A stretch of DNA of 64,000 bases, from NCBI GenBank assembly GCA_030837965.1, contig JAUTXP010000025.1, forward strand, positions 1 through 64,000, read 5' to 3'. The position numbers were made by a program, and so were the translations under genes. Source of the stretch: Acidimicrobiaceae bacterium. GTDB taxonomy: Bacteria; Actinomycetota; Acidimicrobiia; Acidimicrobiales; JAUTXP01. How positions within the stretch are numbered: position 1 is the stretch's first letter; each line of letters begins with the position of its first letter. Below the pieces are notes generated by a model. It made no database searches. It worked only from the letters and a program-made list of their open reading frames with translations, and was not told the DNA's origin. Of the stretch, positions 46,610-55,158 are shown piece by piece.

Positions 46610-47643
46610 TCGAGCCGTCCCAGCGAGATGAAGTCGGCGTAGAACAAGCCCAAGGCCATAGCCGTGCACAGGCCCGCCAGAATCCAGAAGCGGATGATGA
46701 CGGTCGTCTCCGGCCACCCCGCCAGCTCGAAGTGATGGTGGATGGGGGCCATGCGGAACACCCGCCGATGGAACAGGCGGAAGCTGGCGACCTGCATCAT
46801 CACCGACAGCGTCTCCATCACGAACAAGGCGCCGACCACGGGCAGCAGCAGGTCGAGCTTCATCACCAGGGCCAGCGCGGCCAGCGCCGCGCCGATGGCC
46901 AGTGAGCCGGTGTCGCCCATGAAGATGCGGGCGGGCGCCGCGTTCCACCACAGGAAGCCCGCGCACGCGCCGCTCAGGCCCACCGCCATCAAGGCCAGGT
47001 CCAAGGCCTGGGGCACGTGGTACACGTCGAAGTGGCGGAACTGCCAGAAGCCGATGATGGCGAAGCAGGAGAAGGCGAAGGTGGACGACCCCGCGGCCAA
47101 GCCGTCGAGCCCGTCGGTGAGGTTCACGGCATTGGACGACCCGATCATCACCAGGACGGCCCATACCACCCACAGGACAACGCCGAGGTGCACGAGGTGG
47201 GGCGCGGTCTGACGGGTGAACGACAAGATGGTGTCGACCTTGGCCCAGGAATGGGCCAACACGGCGAAGGCGATGGCCACGGCCAACTGCCCGGCGATCT
47301 TGGCCCGCTTGTTGAGGCCCAGGCTGCGCTGGTGCCGGACCTTGATCCAATCGTCCAACAGGCCCACCATCGCGGCCGCGACGGTGGCCATGGCGACGAG
47401 CAGGCCGCCGTGGGTGTAGATGGCGCCCGCCCGCAAGTGGCCCGCCACGTAGCCGGCCAGCGCGCCGGCCACGATGGTGATGCCGCCCATGGTCGGCGTG
47501 CCTGCCTTGGTCACGTGGCCCTCCGGCCCGTCCTCCCTGATCTGCTGGCCGATGCCCTGGGCCTGCAACCACCGGATGAGCAGCGGCGTGCCGACCAGCG
47601 ACACCAGCAAGGCGACGCCGCCCGAGAGCAAAAGGGCGATCAC
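46606..47643 (-). CDS. mraY: Phospho-MurNAc-pentapeptide translocase (MraY)
   Basis: A 345-residue membrane enzyme with about ten helices and a GTG start. The active-site motifs are present: VTKAGTPTMGGITI, GLLDDWIK, NLTDGLDGLAAGSS, FMGDTGSLAIG and the HHHFELAGW loop. It transfers phospho-MurNAc-pentapeptide to undecaprenyl phosphate to form lipid I. Its GTG overlaps the murE TGA directly, so no murF lies between them as it does in most dcw clusters. Confidence 0.96.
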   Translation of the reverse strand: MIALLLSGGVALLVSLVGTPLLIRWLQAQGIGQQIREDGPEGHVTKAGTPTMGGITIVAGALAGYVAGHLRAGAIYTHGGLLVAMATVAAAMVGLLDDWIKVRHQRSLGLNKRAKIAGQLAVAIAFAVLAHSWAKVDTILSFTRQTAPHLVHLGVVLWVVWAVLVMIGSSNAVNLTDGLDGLAAGSSTFAFSCFAIIGFWQFRHFDVYHVPQALDLALMAVGLSGACAGFLWWNAAPARIFMGDTGSLAIGAALAALALVMKLDLLLPVVGALFVMETLSVMMQVASFRLFHRRVFRMAPIHHHFELAGWPETTVIIRFWILAGLCTAMALGLFYADFISLGRLD

Positions 47644-49085
47644 GCCGGTCCTCCAGTGGTCAGCGACTCGATGGCCGCTCGGGCCGCGTCGTGGTCGTCG
47701 AAGGGCAACACCGCGTCGCCCACGATCTGGCCTGTCTCATGGCCCTTGCCCGCGATGACGACGACGTCGCCCGCGTCGGCCCGTCCGACAGCCAAGGCGA
47801 TGGCCGCGGCCCGGTCCGGCTCCACGACCAACGCGCCGGGCGCACCGGCGAGCACCTCTTCGATGATGGCCATGGGGTCTTCGCTCCGGGGGTTGTCGGA
47901 AGTGAGGACGGCCACGTCGGCCAGCGATGCCGCCAGTCTTCCCATCTCGGGTCGCTTGCCCCTGTCCCTGTCGCCTCCGCAGCCGAACACGAGGATGACG
48001 CGGCCCTCATCCAGGGCGGTCGGCCTCGTCATCTCGCGTGCGGCCCGCAGCACCTGTTCAAGCGCGTCGGGCGTGTGGGCGTAGTCGATGAGCACGGTGA
48101 AGGGCTGGCCCACGTCGATGCGGTCGAAGCGGCCGTGCACGGCCTGGACCGACGCCAGTCCGGCGGCCACTGCGTCGTGGTCCACGCCGATGGCCGACGC
48201 GGCCGTGGCCGCGGCCAGCGCGTTCAACACGTTGAACCGGCCGGGCAGGGACAAGGCCACGTCCACGCCGCGCCAGCGAAAGCGCGAGCCCGAAGGGCTG
48301 AACTCCAAGCCTTCGGCGTCGGCCACGGAGTACGCATGCATCGGGATCGACGCGCTCTGCAACAGGCGAGCGCCGAAGGCGTCGTCGGCGTTGGCCACGC
48401 CCAAGGCCGAGCGCCCCTTTTCGAACAGGCGGGCCTTGGCTGCGAAGTAGTCCTCCATGGTCCCGTGGAAGTCGAGGTGGTCGCGGGTGAGGTTGGTGAA
48501 CACGGCCGCTGCGAACTCGATGGCGTCGACGCGGTGCTGAGCCAGTGCGTGCGAGGAGACCTCCATCGCCACCGCGTCCACTCCCGCGTCCCGATGCGCG
48601 GCCAGCCTGCCTTGAAGCTCCGGTGCCTCGGGCGTGTTCAGCCCGCCGCTGTGCAGATTGCCCATGGTCTCTACAACCCGCCCCGTGGCCCGGAGGATGG
48701 CCGCGGTCAACTGCGTGGTCGTGGTCTTTCCGTTCGTGCCCGTGATGCCGACGACCGCGAGCGAGCGGCTCGGATGGCCGTAGAAGGAGGCCGCCACCGG
48801 GGCCATGGCCACGCGGGTCGAGTCGACCACGGCCTCGGCCACGTCGATCGCATCGGCCACGTCGGACAACTCGATCGCCAACGTGCGCTCGGCCAACAGG
48901 GCCACCGCGCCCGCGGCCACTGCCGCGCCCGCGAACCGGTGCCCGTCGGCCGAGCGGCCGGGAAGGCAGCAGTAGAGCGTTCCTGGGCGCACAGCGCGGG
49001 AGTCGTGGGTGACGGCGGCGACCTCGGGGTTGCCGCCTCGTCGTCCCCGCACCTCCACGCCGGCGAGCAGATCGTCGAGTCGCAC
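47640..49085 (-). CDS. murE: UDP-MurNAc-tripeptide ligase MurE, meso-DAP type
   Basis: A 481-residue Mur ligase. HDSRAVRPGTLYCCLPG is the N-terminal UMAG-binding region, GITGTNGKTTTTQLTAAIL the ATP loop, and NLTRDHLDFHGTMEDYF the second motif. TSDNPRSEDPMAI contains DNPR, the signature of enzymes that add meso-diaminopimelate. The GTG start at 49085 lies 13 nt after ftsI. It overlaps mraY at the 3' end; no MurF domain is fused. Confidence 0.95.
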   Translation of the reverse strand: MRLDDLLAGVEVRGRRGGNPEVAAVTHDSRAVRPGTLYCCLPGRSADGHRFAGAAVAAGAVALLAERTLAIELSDVADAIDVAEAVVDSTRVAMAPVAASFYGHPSRSLAVVGITGTNGKTTTTQLTAAILRATGRVVETMGNLHSGGLNTPEAPELQGRLAAHRDAGVDAVAMEVSSHALAQHRVDAIEFAAAVFTNLTRDHLDFHGTMEDYFAAKARLFEKGRSALGVANADDAFGARLLQSASIPMHAYSVADAEGLEFSPSGSRFRWRGVDVALSLPGRFNVLNALAAATAASAIGVDHDAVAAGLASVQAVHGRFDRIDVGQPFTVLIDYAHTPDALEQVLRAAREMTRPTALDEGRVILVFGCGGDRDRGKRPEMGRLAASLADVAVLTSDNPRSEDPMAIIEEVLAGAPGALVVEPDRAAAIALAVGRADAGDVVVIAGKGHETGQIVGDAVLPFDDHDAARAAIESLTTGGPA

Positions 49086-49098
49086 GGGCGCGACCGTC

Positions 49099-51102
49099 CT
49101 AGGGGGTCTTGGGCGGTGTCGGCCCGACTGTAGCGGGGGGCGCACCGGCGTCGCCGACCTCGCCAACCCCTGCCGCGTCCTTGGCCGACGACTGGGGCAC
49201 GGCCGCGGCGAGGGGCACGTCGGGGGGCGGGATGCGGAACTCGCGCAGGCCGTAGCGGGTGATCTGGGCGAAGACGGGGGCGGCGACCAGGCCGCCGAAG
49301 ATGGGGGTCGGCTCGTCGAGGATGACGATGGCCGACAGCTCGGGCCGCTCGGCGGGCACGAAGCCCGCGAAGCTCGATACGTAGGCCCCTGTCTTGTAGC
49401 CGCGCTGTCCTTCCAACGGCTTGCGAGCGGTGCCGGTCTTGCCGCCGACCGTGTAGCCGTCGATGTGGGCGCGCGTCGCCGTGCCGACGCGGACGACCTC
49501 GGCGAGCATGGCCGTCATCTGCTTGGCCGTCGTGGGCGAGATGACGCGGTGCTGGACCGAATCGGCCGTCTTGTGCAGGTTGCCGTCGCCGTCCACCGTT
49601 GCCTTGAGCAGCTTCGGCGCCACGTAGACGCCGCCGTTGGCCACCGTGTTGTACGCGGCCAGCATCTGCACCGCGGTGACGGCGATGCCCTGCCCGATGG
49701 GGACGGTGCCCATGGACGTGCCCGAGTACTTGGCCGGGTCCAGCAGGATGCCTGCCGACTCGCCGGGGAAGTTGATGCCCGTCTTCTTGCCGAAGCCGAA
49801 GGCGCGCATGTAGTGGTCGAGCTTGTCCTTGCCCACCTTCTGGCCGATCATGATCGACCCCACGTTGGACGAGTTGGCCACGATGTCGGTGATCGACCAT
49901 TCCTGGGTGGGATGAGGGTCGTGCTCATGGAAGACGTGGTCGGCCACTTTGATGGTGGAGGGCACGAGCAGGCGCGTGTCGGGCTTGATCAGGCTCTCCT
50001 CTAACGCGGCCGACACCGTGATCATCTTGTTGACCGAGCCCGGCTCGTAGACGTTGGTGAGGGTCATGTTCTTGGACGCGGGGACGACGGCGCCGTTGTC
50101 CTCGCTGAGGTTGGACATGGCCAGGATCTCGCCCGTCTTGGTCTGCATGACGATGGCCATCCCGCCCTTTGCATGGGACGCCACGATCTCGGCCGACAGG
50201 GCGCGCTCGGTCTCGTACTGGAGCGACCGGTCGAGGGTGAGCACCAGGTCGTCGCCCTGCACGGGCTGGACCGCGTCACGCATGCCGCCCGCGATGTCCG
50301 AGCCCGTCGGGTCCTTCTCCACGATGCTGTAGCCGGGACGGCCGCGCAGCACCTTCTCGTGCTGGACCTCGAGGCCGGAGAGCCCCTCGTTGTCGGTGCC
50401 CACCTTGCCCAACAACGACAAGGCCAAGTCGGCTCCGGGCAGGACGCGGGTCGACTCTTGTCGGTACTCCAGGCCGGGAAGTCCGAGCGCCTTGACCTGC
50501 GCGGCCACGTCGTCGGAGACCCGACGGGCCAGGTAGACGAAGGCCCGGTCCTTGGACAACAGGTCTTGGAGCTTGGTCACGTCCTCGTTGAGGATGGGCG
50601 CCAAGGCCTGGGCCGCGCCCAACGGGTCGGTGACCAGACGGGGGTTGGCCGTGACCGTCGTGCGGGGGACGGACAGGGCGAGGTCGCGCCCGTCCCTGTC
50701 GAAGATGGACCCGCGCTCGGCGGGCAGCTCGATCTTGCGGATGCGCTGTGACTCGCCCACCGCGACATAGCGGTCGGCCGACAGGGCCTGCACTTGCGTC
50801 AGCCGGGCCGCCACCAGCACGGCCCCGATGACCATGACGACGAGCAGGCCGATGAGCCGACGTCGGGGGCTGGCCCCGGCCGGACGGCGGGGCGACGTGG
50901 GCCGGCGAACGGGGGTGGACGTGCGGGGCTTGCGGGTGGGGGCGGGCCGGACCGGACGGCGGGCGGGCGCATCGCCGTGGGCCTTGGGCTTGGGGCTGAG
51001 CTTGGGCTTGGGCTTGGGGCTGGGCTTGGTGGGCTGGTGGCGAGGGGGGCTGGTGCGGCCGGCGGTGATGCGGGGAGGGCGAGGCGGCGCCGAAGTGGTC
51101 AC
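49099..51102 (-). CDS. ftsI: Penicillin-binding protein 3 / FtsI transpeptidase
   Basis: A 667-residue class B PBP. A long Pro/Lys/Arg cytoplasmic tail (about 80 residues, with PKPKPKLSPKPK) precedes one membrane helix (LIGLLVVMVIGAVLVAA). The PBP dimerisation domain starts at ELPAERGSIFDRDGRDLA. The transpeptidase has SxxK in EPGSVNKM, SxN in NSSNVGS and KTG in VGGKTGTA. It makes septal cross-links with FtsW. The GTG start overlaps the ftsL stop. The Ala/Pro-rich C-terminus is low-complexity; no PASTA domain is present. Confidence 0.95.
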   Translation of the reverse strand: MTTSAPPRPPRITAGRTSPPRHQPTKPSPKPKPKLSPKPKAHGDAPARRPVRPAPTRKPRTSTPVRRPTSPRRPAGASPRRRLIGLLVVMVIGAVLVAARLTQVQALSADRYVAVGESQRIRKIELPAERGSIFDRDGRDLALSVPRTTVTANPRLVTDPLGAAQALAPILNEDVTKLQDLLSKDRAFVYLARRVSDDVAAQVKALGLPGLEYRQESTRVLPGADLALSLLGKVGTDNEGLSGLEVQHEKVLRGRPGYSIVEKDPTGSDIAGGMRDAVQPVQGDDLVLTLDRSLQYETERALSAEIVASHAKGGMAIVMQTKTGEILAMSNLSEDNGAVVPASKNMTLTNVYEPGSVNKMITVSAALEESLIKPDTRLLVPSTIKVADHVFHEHDPHPTQEWSITDIVANSSNVGSIMIGQKVGKDKLDHYMRAFGFGKKTGINFPGESAGILLDPAKYSGTSMGTVPIGQGIAVTAVQMLAAYNTVANGGVYVAPKLLKATVDGDGNLHKTADSVQHRVISPTTAKQMTAMLAEVVRVGTATRAHIDGYTVGGKTGTARKPLEGQRGYKTGAYVSSFAGFVPAERPELSAIVILDEPTPIFGGLVAAPVFAQITRYGLREFRIPPPDVPLAAAVPQSSAKDAAGVGEVGDAGAPPATVGPTPPKTP

Positions 51103-51683
51103 GGGCGACTGCTCAGGTGGCGCTTCACGACCGACCAGTCGGTCATGGCCTGCCCGTCGTCGCCCTGGGCCTGAGCGTTGCCTTGGGCGCGCTGGCCCGT
51201 GGTCCGCGTGTCGGGCTGCGCTGTGGCCCCTGTCTTGGGCGCCGGCTTGGCGGGCGGGGGCAGGGCGGGCGTGAGGTACTTGACCGACGCGGGCGAGACC
51301 ATGCCCAGTCGCTCCTGGGCCGCGGCCACCACGCGGGCGGGCGACTCGAGCTCGGCCACCTGCGCTCGCAGTCGCTCATAGCGCGCCTGCTCCTGAGCGG
51401 CCTGGCGTTGAGCCCGCTGCAACTGGAACTGGTTCTGGGTCAAGACCACGTGGGCCGCGACCAGGCCGAAGAACAGGCATCCGCCGAGCATCACCGCACT
51501 GGCCACGAGCAGCCTGCTGTTGCGCTTGGCCGACGGGACCCGACGGGGGCGCTCGCCGGGCTGGACGACGCGAAGAGGCGGCCGCTTGGGCGCGGGCGCG
51601 GGGGCATGAGCCGGGTGCCGGACTGGCGCCGCGGCTGTCGCCGCCGCCGTGGCGCGGGCGCTGGGTTGAGCGGTTGCGGTCAT
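51099..51683 (-). CDS. ftsL: Cell division protein FtsL
   Basis: A 194-residue bitopic protein. A basic/Ala/Pro-rich cytoplasmic region of about 60 residues precedes one membrane helix (LLVASAVMLGGCLFFGLVAAHVVL, read in parts) and a coiled coil (QFQLQRAQRQAAQEQARYERL) ending in the ARVVAAAQERLGMVSP motif typical of FtsL. The last 55 residues are low-complexity. Identification rests on topology, motif and position between rsmH and ftsI. Confidence 0.88.
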   Translation of the reverse strand: MTATAQPSARATAAATAAAPVRHPAHAPAPAPKRPPLRVVQPGERPRRVPSAKRNSRLLVASAVMLGGCLFFGLVAAHVVLTQNQFQLQRAQRQAAQEQARYERLRAQVAELESPARVVAAAQERLGMVSPASVKYLTPALPPPAKPAPKTGATAQPDTRTTGQRAQGNAQAQGDDGQAMTDWSVVKRHLSSRP

Positions 51684-51692
51684 GGCTCTCCC

Positions 51693-52667
51693 TTAGAGGG
51701 CGGCGGCAGCGTCGACGGGGGTGAGCTTCTCGACGGCCCGCAAGCGGGCGCTCTCGGCTCGGGGATTGGCCGCCACCTCGGCGGCCGACGGCTTGCGGGC
51801 GCCGCGGTTGAGCAGGCGCACGGTGGGAGTGGCCCCGCACGAGCAGGGCAGGCCGGGGGGACAAACGCAGCCGCCGGTGGCCGCGTCGACGAAGCGCTGC
51901 TTCACCAGGCGGTCCTCGCCCGAGTGGTAGCTCAGGACCACGACCCGTCCGCCGGGCACGACCGCTTCGAGGGCGGCGTCGAGGGCGGGGCCGAGGACGT
52001 CCAGCTCCTCGTTGACCTCGATGCGCAGGGCTTGGAAGACGCGCTTGGCCGGGTGGCCGCCTGTTCGCCGGGCGGCATGCGGGATCGCACCACGCACGAC
52101 CTCGACCAGTTCGTCAGTCGTGCGCATCGGTCGGGCAGCCACCAGGGCACGGGCGATGCGCCGGGCGAACCGGCGCTCCCCGCTTTGTGCGAACAGGCGG
52201 GCCAACTCGGCCTCGCCGTAGGTGTTGACCACGTCGGCTGCGGTGCGGCCGGTGGACCGGTCCATCCGCATATCGAGAGGGGCGTCGGCCCGGTACGAGA
52301 ACCCTCGCTCGGGCCGGTCGAACTGGGGGGAGCTGACCCCGAGGTCGAACAGCACGCCGACCACGGGGCGGGAGGCGGCGGGCGGGCGGGACTCGATCAC
52401 GGTCGACAAGGCGTCGAAGCGGGCATGGTGCAGCGTCGCCCGCTCGCCGTACCGCGCCAGTCGGTCACGGGCCGCTTCGAGGGCGTCGGCGTCTCGGTCG
52501 ATGCCGACGAGGTCGATGTCCGGGCGGGCGTCGAGGATGGCGTGGGCATGGCCCGCGCCGCCCACGGTCGCGTCGAACAACGTCCCCGGGGGGACGGCGC
52601 CGAACAGCTCGACCACTTCGTCGAGCATCACCGGCGTATGGGCAAAGGCGGGCGTGGCCTGGCTCAT
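51693..52667 (-). CDS. rsmH: 16S rRNA (cytosine1402-N4)-methyltransferase
   Basis: A 324-residue RsmH/MraW. The start MSQATPAFAHTPVMLDEVVE fits the family; FDATVGGAGHAHAIL is the SAM-binding loop, LFDLGVSSPQFDRPERGFSY, AKRVFQALRIEVNEEL and VVLSYHSGEDRLVKQRF are conserved blocks. A CVCPPGLPCSCG Zn-like cluster lies near the C-terminus, as in many actinobacteria. An in-frame ATG at 52844, overlapping the mraZ stop (TGATG), would add a 59-residue low-complexity extension and cannot be excluded. Confidence 0.94.
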   Translation of the reverse strand: MSQATPAFAHTPVMLDEVVELFGAVPPGTLFDATVGGAGHAHAILDARPDIDLVGIDRDADALEAARDRLARYGERATLHHARFDALSTVIESRPPAASRPVVGVLFDLGVSSPQFDRPERGFSYRADAPLDMRMDRSTGRTAADVVNTYGEAELARLFAQSGERRFARRIARALVAARPMRTTDELVEVVRGAIPHAARRTGGHPAKRVFQALRIEVNEELDVLGPALDAALEAVVPGGRVVVLSYHSGEDRLVKQRFVDAATGGCVCPPGLPCSCGATPTVRLLNRGARKPSAAEVAANPRAESARLRAVEKLTPVDAAAAL

Positions 52668-52843
52668 CAGCAGCCCCCCGACCGACAAGACACCGTCGGG
52701 ATGTCTCCCCGATCGGCAACGATGGAAGCGGGCGGAGTAGGGATCTTCCACCTCGTCGGTCGGAGGGCGGCTCATGGTCCAAGCCGTGCCCCTCCTGTGC
52801 TGCGCTGTCTCGGTCCTTCGTGTTGCGGTTGCGGTTGCGGTCA

Positions 52844-53269
52844 TCACGAGGCCCGCTCGTCCTCGTCGGTGAGCAGGCCCTCGCTGGCCTCCACCTTGGC
52901 CTCCCACAGGGCGGGGCTCCACAGCTCCACCCGGTCGATGGCCCCGATGACCAGCACATCGCCGTCCAGCCGGGCGAACTCGCGCAAGCGTTGCGGGATG
53001 GGCATGCGACCCTGCCTGTCCACCTCCACGTCGGCCGAGCCCGACGACCAGAGCCGGGCCAGGTTGCGCTGCTCGCGGCCCTGCTCCTGCGCCTCCTGCA
53101 TGCCCCGCATCTGGGTCTCGAACTCGTCCGGCGTCCACAGGGCCAGGCACCGGTCGTGGAACTGGGTGAGGAAGCCGCCCTCGTCGAACGCAGCGCGGAA
53201 CTTGGCGGGGAGGATCACTCGACCTTTCGGGTCGAGCGAGTGCTCGTACCTGCCAAAGAACCTGGCCAA
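52844..53269 (-). CDS. mraZ: Transcriptional regulator MraZ
   Basis: A 141-residue protein with two AbrB-like SpoVT/MraZ domains: FFGRYEHSLDPKGRVILPAKFRAAF and VDRQGRMPIPQRLREFARL, read in parts. MraZ forms a ring, binds upstream of its own operon and represses dcw genes. The only usable start in frame is TTG at 53269, because an in-frame stop lies at 53300-53302; AGGAG is 12 nt upstream. It is the first gene of the dcw cluster. Confidence 0.93.
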   Translation of the reverse strand: MARFFGRYEHSLDPKGRVILPAKFRAAFDEGGFLTQFHDRCLALWTPDEFETQMRGMQEAQEQGREQRNLARLWSSGSADVEVDRQGRMPIPQRLREFARLDGDVLVIGAIDRVELWSPALWEAKVEASEGLLTDEDERAS

Positions 53270-53494
53270 GGGACTCGCGGGCTCCTGCTGCTCGAATGCT
53301 CATGGTGGGCGGTGGCGTGCTGGCTGCTGTTGTTGGTGAGGCGGTTGGGGTTTCTGGGATTCGAGGAAAACGACCCCCGAACGCTCCCCTTCCCGCCACT
53401 TGGCGCCACCTTACGCCCCACTTCCCCACCCGTCAACCCCACCACGCCCCACCCTCCGACGGCGCGCGAGAGCCGTCCCGCCCCGCCCGAGGCC

Positions 53495-53559
53495 AAAAAA
53501 AAAACCGCTCTTGTCGCGCTGCTTGCCGGAACATCGGCGTATCAGCGCGACAAGAGCGG
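53495..53559 (-). terminator. Strong intrinsic terminator
   Basis: On the minus strand CCGCTCTTGTCGCGCTG pairs perfectly over 17 bp with CAGCGCGACAAGAGCGG (plus-strand arms 53505-53521 and 53543-53559), followed by ten T residues (53504-53495). An inner GCCG/CGGC stem lies in the loop. It should end transcription from the membrane-protein gene before mraZ. Confidence 0.92.
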
Positions 53560-53583
53560 AGTGAGCATCGTCGCCCGGTCTGA

Positions 53584-53614
53584 CTTTTCCACAGCAACAG
53601 GTGCTGTGGAAAAG
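53584..53614. repeat. Family A palindrome copy 6
   Basis: Arms TTTTCCACAGCA and TGCTGTGGAAAA, loop ACAGG (one base different from GCAGG). It lies just downstream of the stop of the membrane-protein gene and before the intrinsic terminator. Confidence 0.92.
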
Positions 53615-53652
53615 ATGGAGAGAGGGCTGGGGGTTGGGCGGGTGAGGTGGCG

Positions 53653-54357
53653 TTAGGCGGTGATGGCGGCGCCCTGGGGTGCGGGCGCGGTGATCGGTGC
53701 ACCCGCGTGGACCATGAACTCCACGGCCACGGCCAGGACCAGCACGATGCCCGCCATCATGGTGGCGATCTGGAACACGCCGCCGGGGGCGAACGCGCCG
53801 CTCGTGGCCAAGACGCCGAACAGCGACGCCACGCACAGCGCGGCGACGATCCCGCTGAACCAGCCCACCCACTTGGGCAGCAGGCCGGTCGACAGCACGA
53901 CGGCGGCCACCGACCCGGCCAGCACGGCCACGCCCACGTTGGACGCGATCCCGGCCAGGCCGTACATGTCGAACGCGGCCCGCACGGTGCTCGGCGCCAG
54001 GCCGATGTTCTCCCGATAGGTCGCGCCGAGGAACAGCATGCTGCCCGCCCAGTTGGCCATGAACACGAAGACGCCGCCTACCGCGGCGGCCGTGGCCAGC
54101 TCGCCGTGACCGCCCTCGGCTTCGGACAGCCGAGCCCGCAGCGTGGCCACGAAGAACAGTCCGCACACCGTCGCCAGCGACCAGAGCACCGTCGACCACA
54201 ACAGGCCGTCACGATGGCCAGAGATGTACGAGATCAACTGCTGCCCGGTGGCGTTTTGATCGGGGGCCTTGCCCGGGATGAAAAGGGCCAACAAGGCCAA
54301 CAGGACGAAGGCCACGCCGGCCTCTGCGCCCAACCGCTCCCATCGACGTTCATTCAC
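53653..54357 (-). CDS. Multi-pass membrane protein, DUF4386-like
   Basis: A 234-residue protein with six or seven membrane helices (GVAFVLLALLALFIPG, VLWSLATVCGLFFVATL, AAAVGGVFVFMANWAGSMLFL, GIASNVGVAVLAGSVAAVVL, and others). An early loop ATGQQLISYISGHRDG and the overall layout resemble DUF4386-type proteins; this is a weak assignment. The GTG at 54357 has GGAGG 9 nt upstream and is preferred over longer in-frame starts. Function unknown. It ends just before palindrome copy 6 and the intrinsic terminator. Confidence 0.7.
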   Translation of the reverse strand: MNERRWERLGAEAGVAFVLLALLALFIPGKAPDQNATGQQLISYISGHRDGLLWSTVLWSLATVCGLFFVATLRARLSEAEGGHGELATAAAVGGVFVFMANWAGSMLFLGATYRENIGLAPSTVRAAFDMYGLAGIASNVGVAVLAGSVAAVVLSTGLLPKWVGWFSGIVAALCVASLFGVLATSGAFAPGGVFQIATMMAGIVLVLAVAVEFMVHAGAPITAPAPQGAAITA

Positions 54358-54465
54358 GTGCGTCCACCTCCAAGACGAGGGACGTTGCCAGATGCCCAAC
54401 ACCCGTTCCGGTGCGGGCCTCCTACAACGGGACGGTACGACCGCAAGCGGTGCCGTCAAGCTTCC

Positions 54466-55158
54466 TCACGGCAAATGGCCCAGAAGGGCCATGGTGCAAT
54501 CGTCAACGGTGCGCGACCCGATGGGGTGGGCCACATGCCGCAATTCGTCCTGCGCGCCGCGGCGCGCGCCGTCGGGGAGGTCCAACAGTGCGAGCATCTG
54601 CTCAGGGAACCATGAGAGTGCGAGCGCGCACTGGAAGAGTGATCCCTCACGCGTTCGGCGCTGGGCCATGCCCACGGCCTTTCCTCCCGCCACGCCCACG
54701 GCCTTTCCCCCCGCCTTGTCGTCGCCCGCCCCGATGGTCACCTCGCCAGGGCCGAGCCCGGCGAAGCACACCAGCGGCGACCACGGCGTGGTGATCAGCG
54801 GGCCGCGGTGCACGACTGCGCCGTCCACTCCCAGCGATCGCACTGTCTCAGCCCACACGTCGCCCAGCCACCAAAAGGCGCGTCCCACGTCGGCCTCCCA
54901 CAAGGCATGGCCGGTGGGGACGAACACGTCGACCCAGAAGACGTGGTCGGGACCGACGAGGACGGCGCCGCCTCCACTGCGTCTTCGCACCACGTCGACA
55001 GGCGGCGCGGGGACCACGACGGACGCAGGCTGGGTCGACCCCAGCACCAGGGCGGGCGACTCGACCTGGCACACAATCAGGGTGGGCACGTCCTCGTAGT
55101 CCCGCGGCCCGAACAGGTCGGCCGCCCGCCCGCGGGCGCGGATGACCCGCCAGGTCAA
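54466..55158 (-). CDS. Lipoate-protein ligase A / BPL-LplA family protein
   Basis: A 230-residue protein. VVRRRSGGGAVLVGPDHVFWVDVFV, read in parts, is the RRxSGGGAV signature of lipoate ligases and lipoyl/octanoyl transferases; WLGDVWAETVRSLG and CFAGLGPGEVTIG follow. The usual catalytic Lys after the signature is not obvious (a K appears in DDKAGGKAVG), so an octanoyltransferase-like or inactive member is possible. The TTG start overlaps the HNH gene stop (TTGA at 55155-55158). A short Gly/Ala/Lys/Val repeat lies near 54680-54720. Confidence 0.78.
   Translation of the reverse strand: MTWRVIRARGRAADLFGPRDYEDVPTLIVCQVESPALVLGSTQPASVVVPAPPVDVVRRRSGGGAVLVGPDHVFWVDVFVPTGHALWEADVGRAFWWLGDVWAETVRSLGVDGAVVHRGPLITTPWSPLVCFAGLGPGEVTIGAGDDKAGGKAVGVAGGKAVGMAQRRTREGSLFQCALALSWFPEQMLALLDLPDGARRGAQDELRHVAHPIGSRTVDDCTMALLGHLP

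Larger units (their letters stand above)
53270..53652. other. 383-bp gap upstream of mraZ
   Basis: No gene is supported here. It holds the promoter region of the dcw operon nearest mraZ, a strong intrinsic terminator (53495-53559), and family A palindrome copy 6 (53584-53614) close to the stop of the upstream membrane-protein gene. MraZ boxes (TGGGN repeats) are not obvious, though CACCGCCCACC-type sequence occurs near 53301-53315. Confidence 0.6.

Noticed and set aside
51693-53429. Extended ORF through mraZ in the rsmH frame
   Set aside because: Beyond the TGATG start at 52844 it is out of frame with the clear MraZ protein, so it is not one gene.
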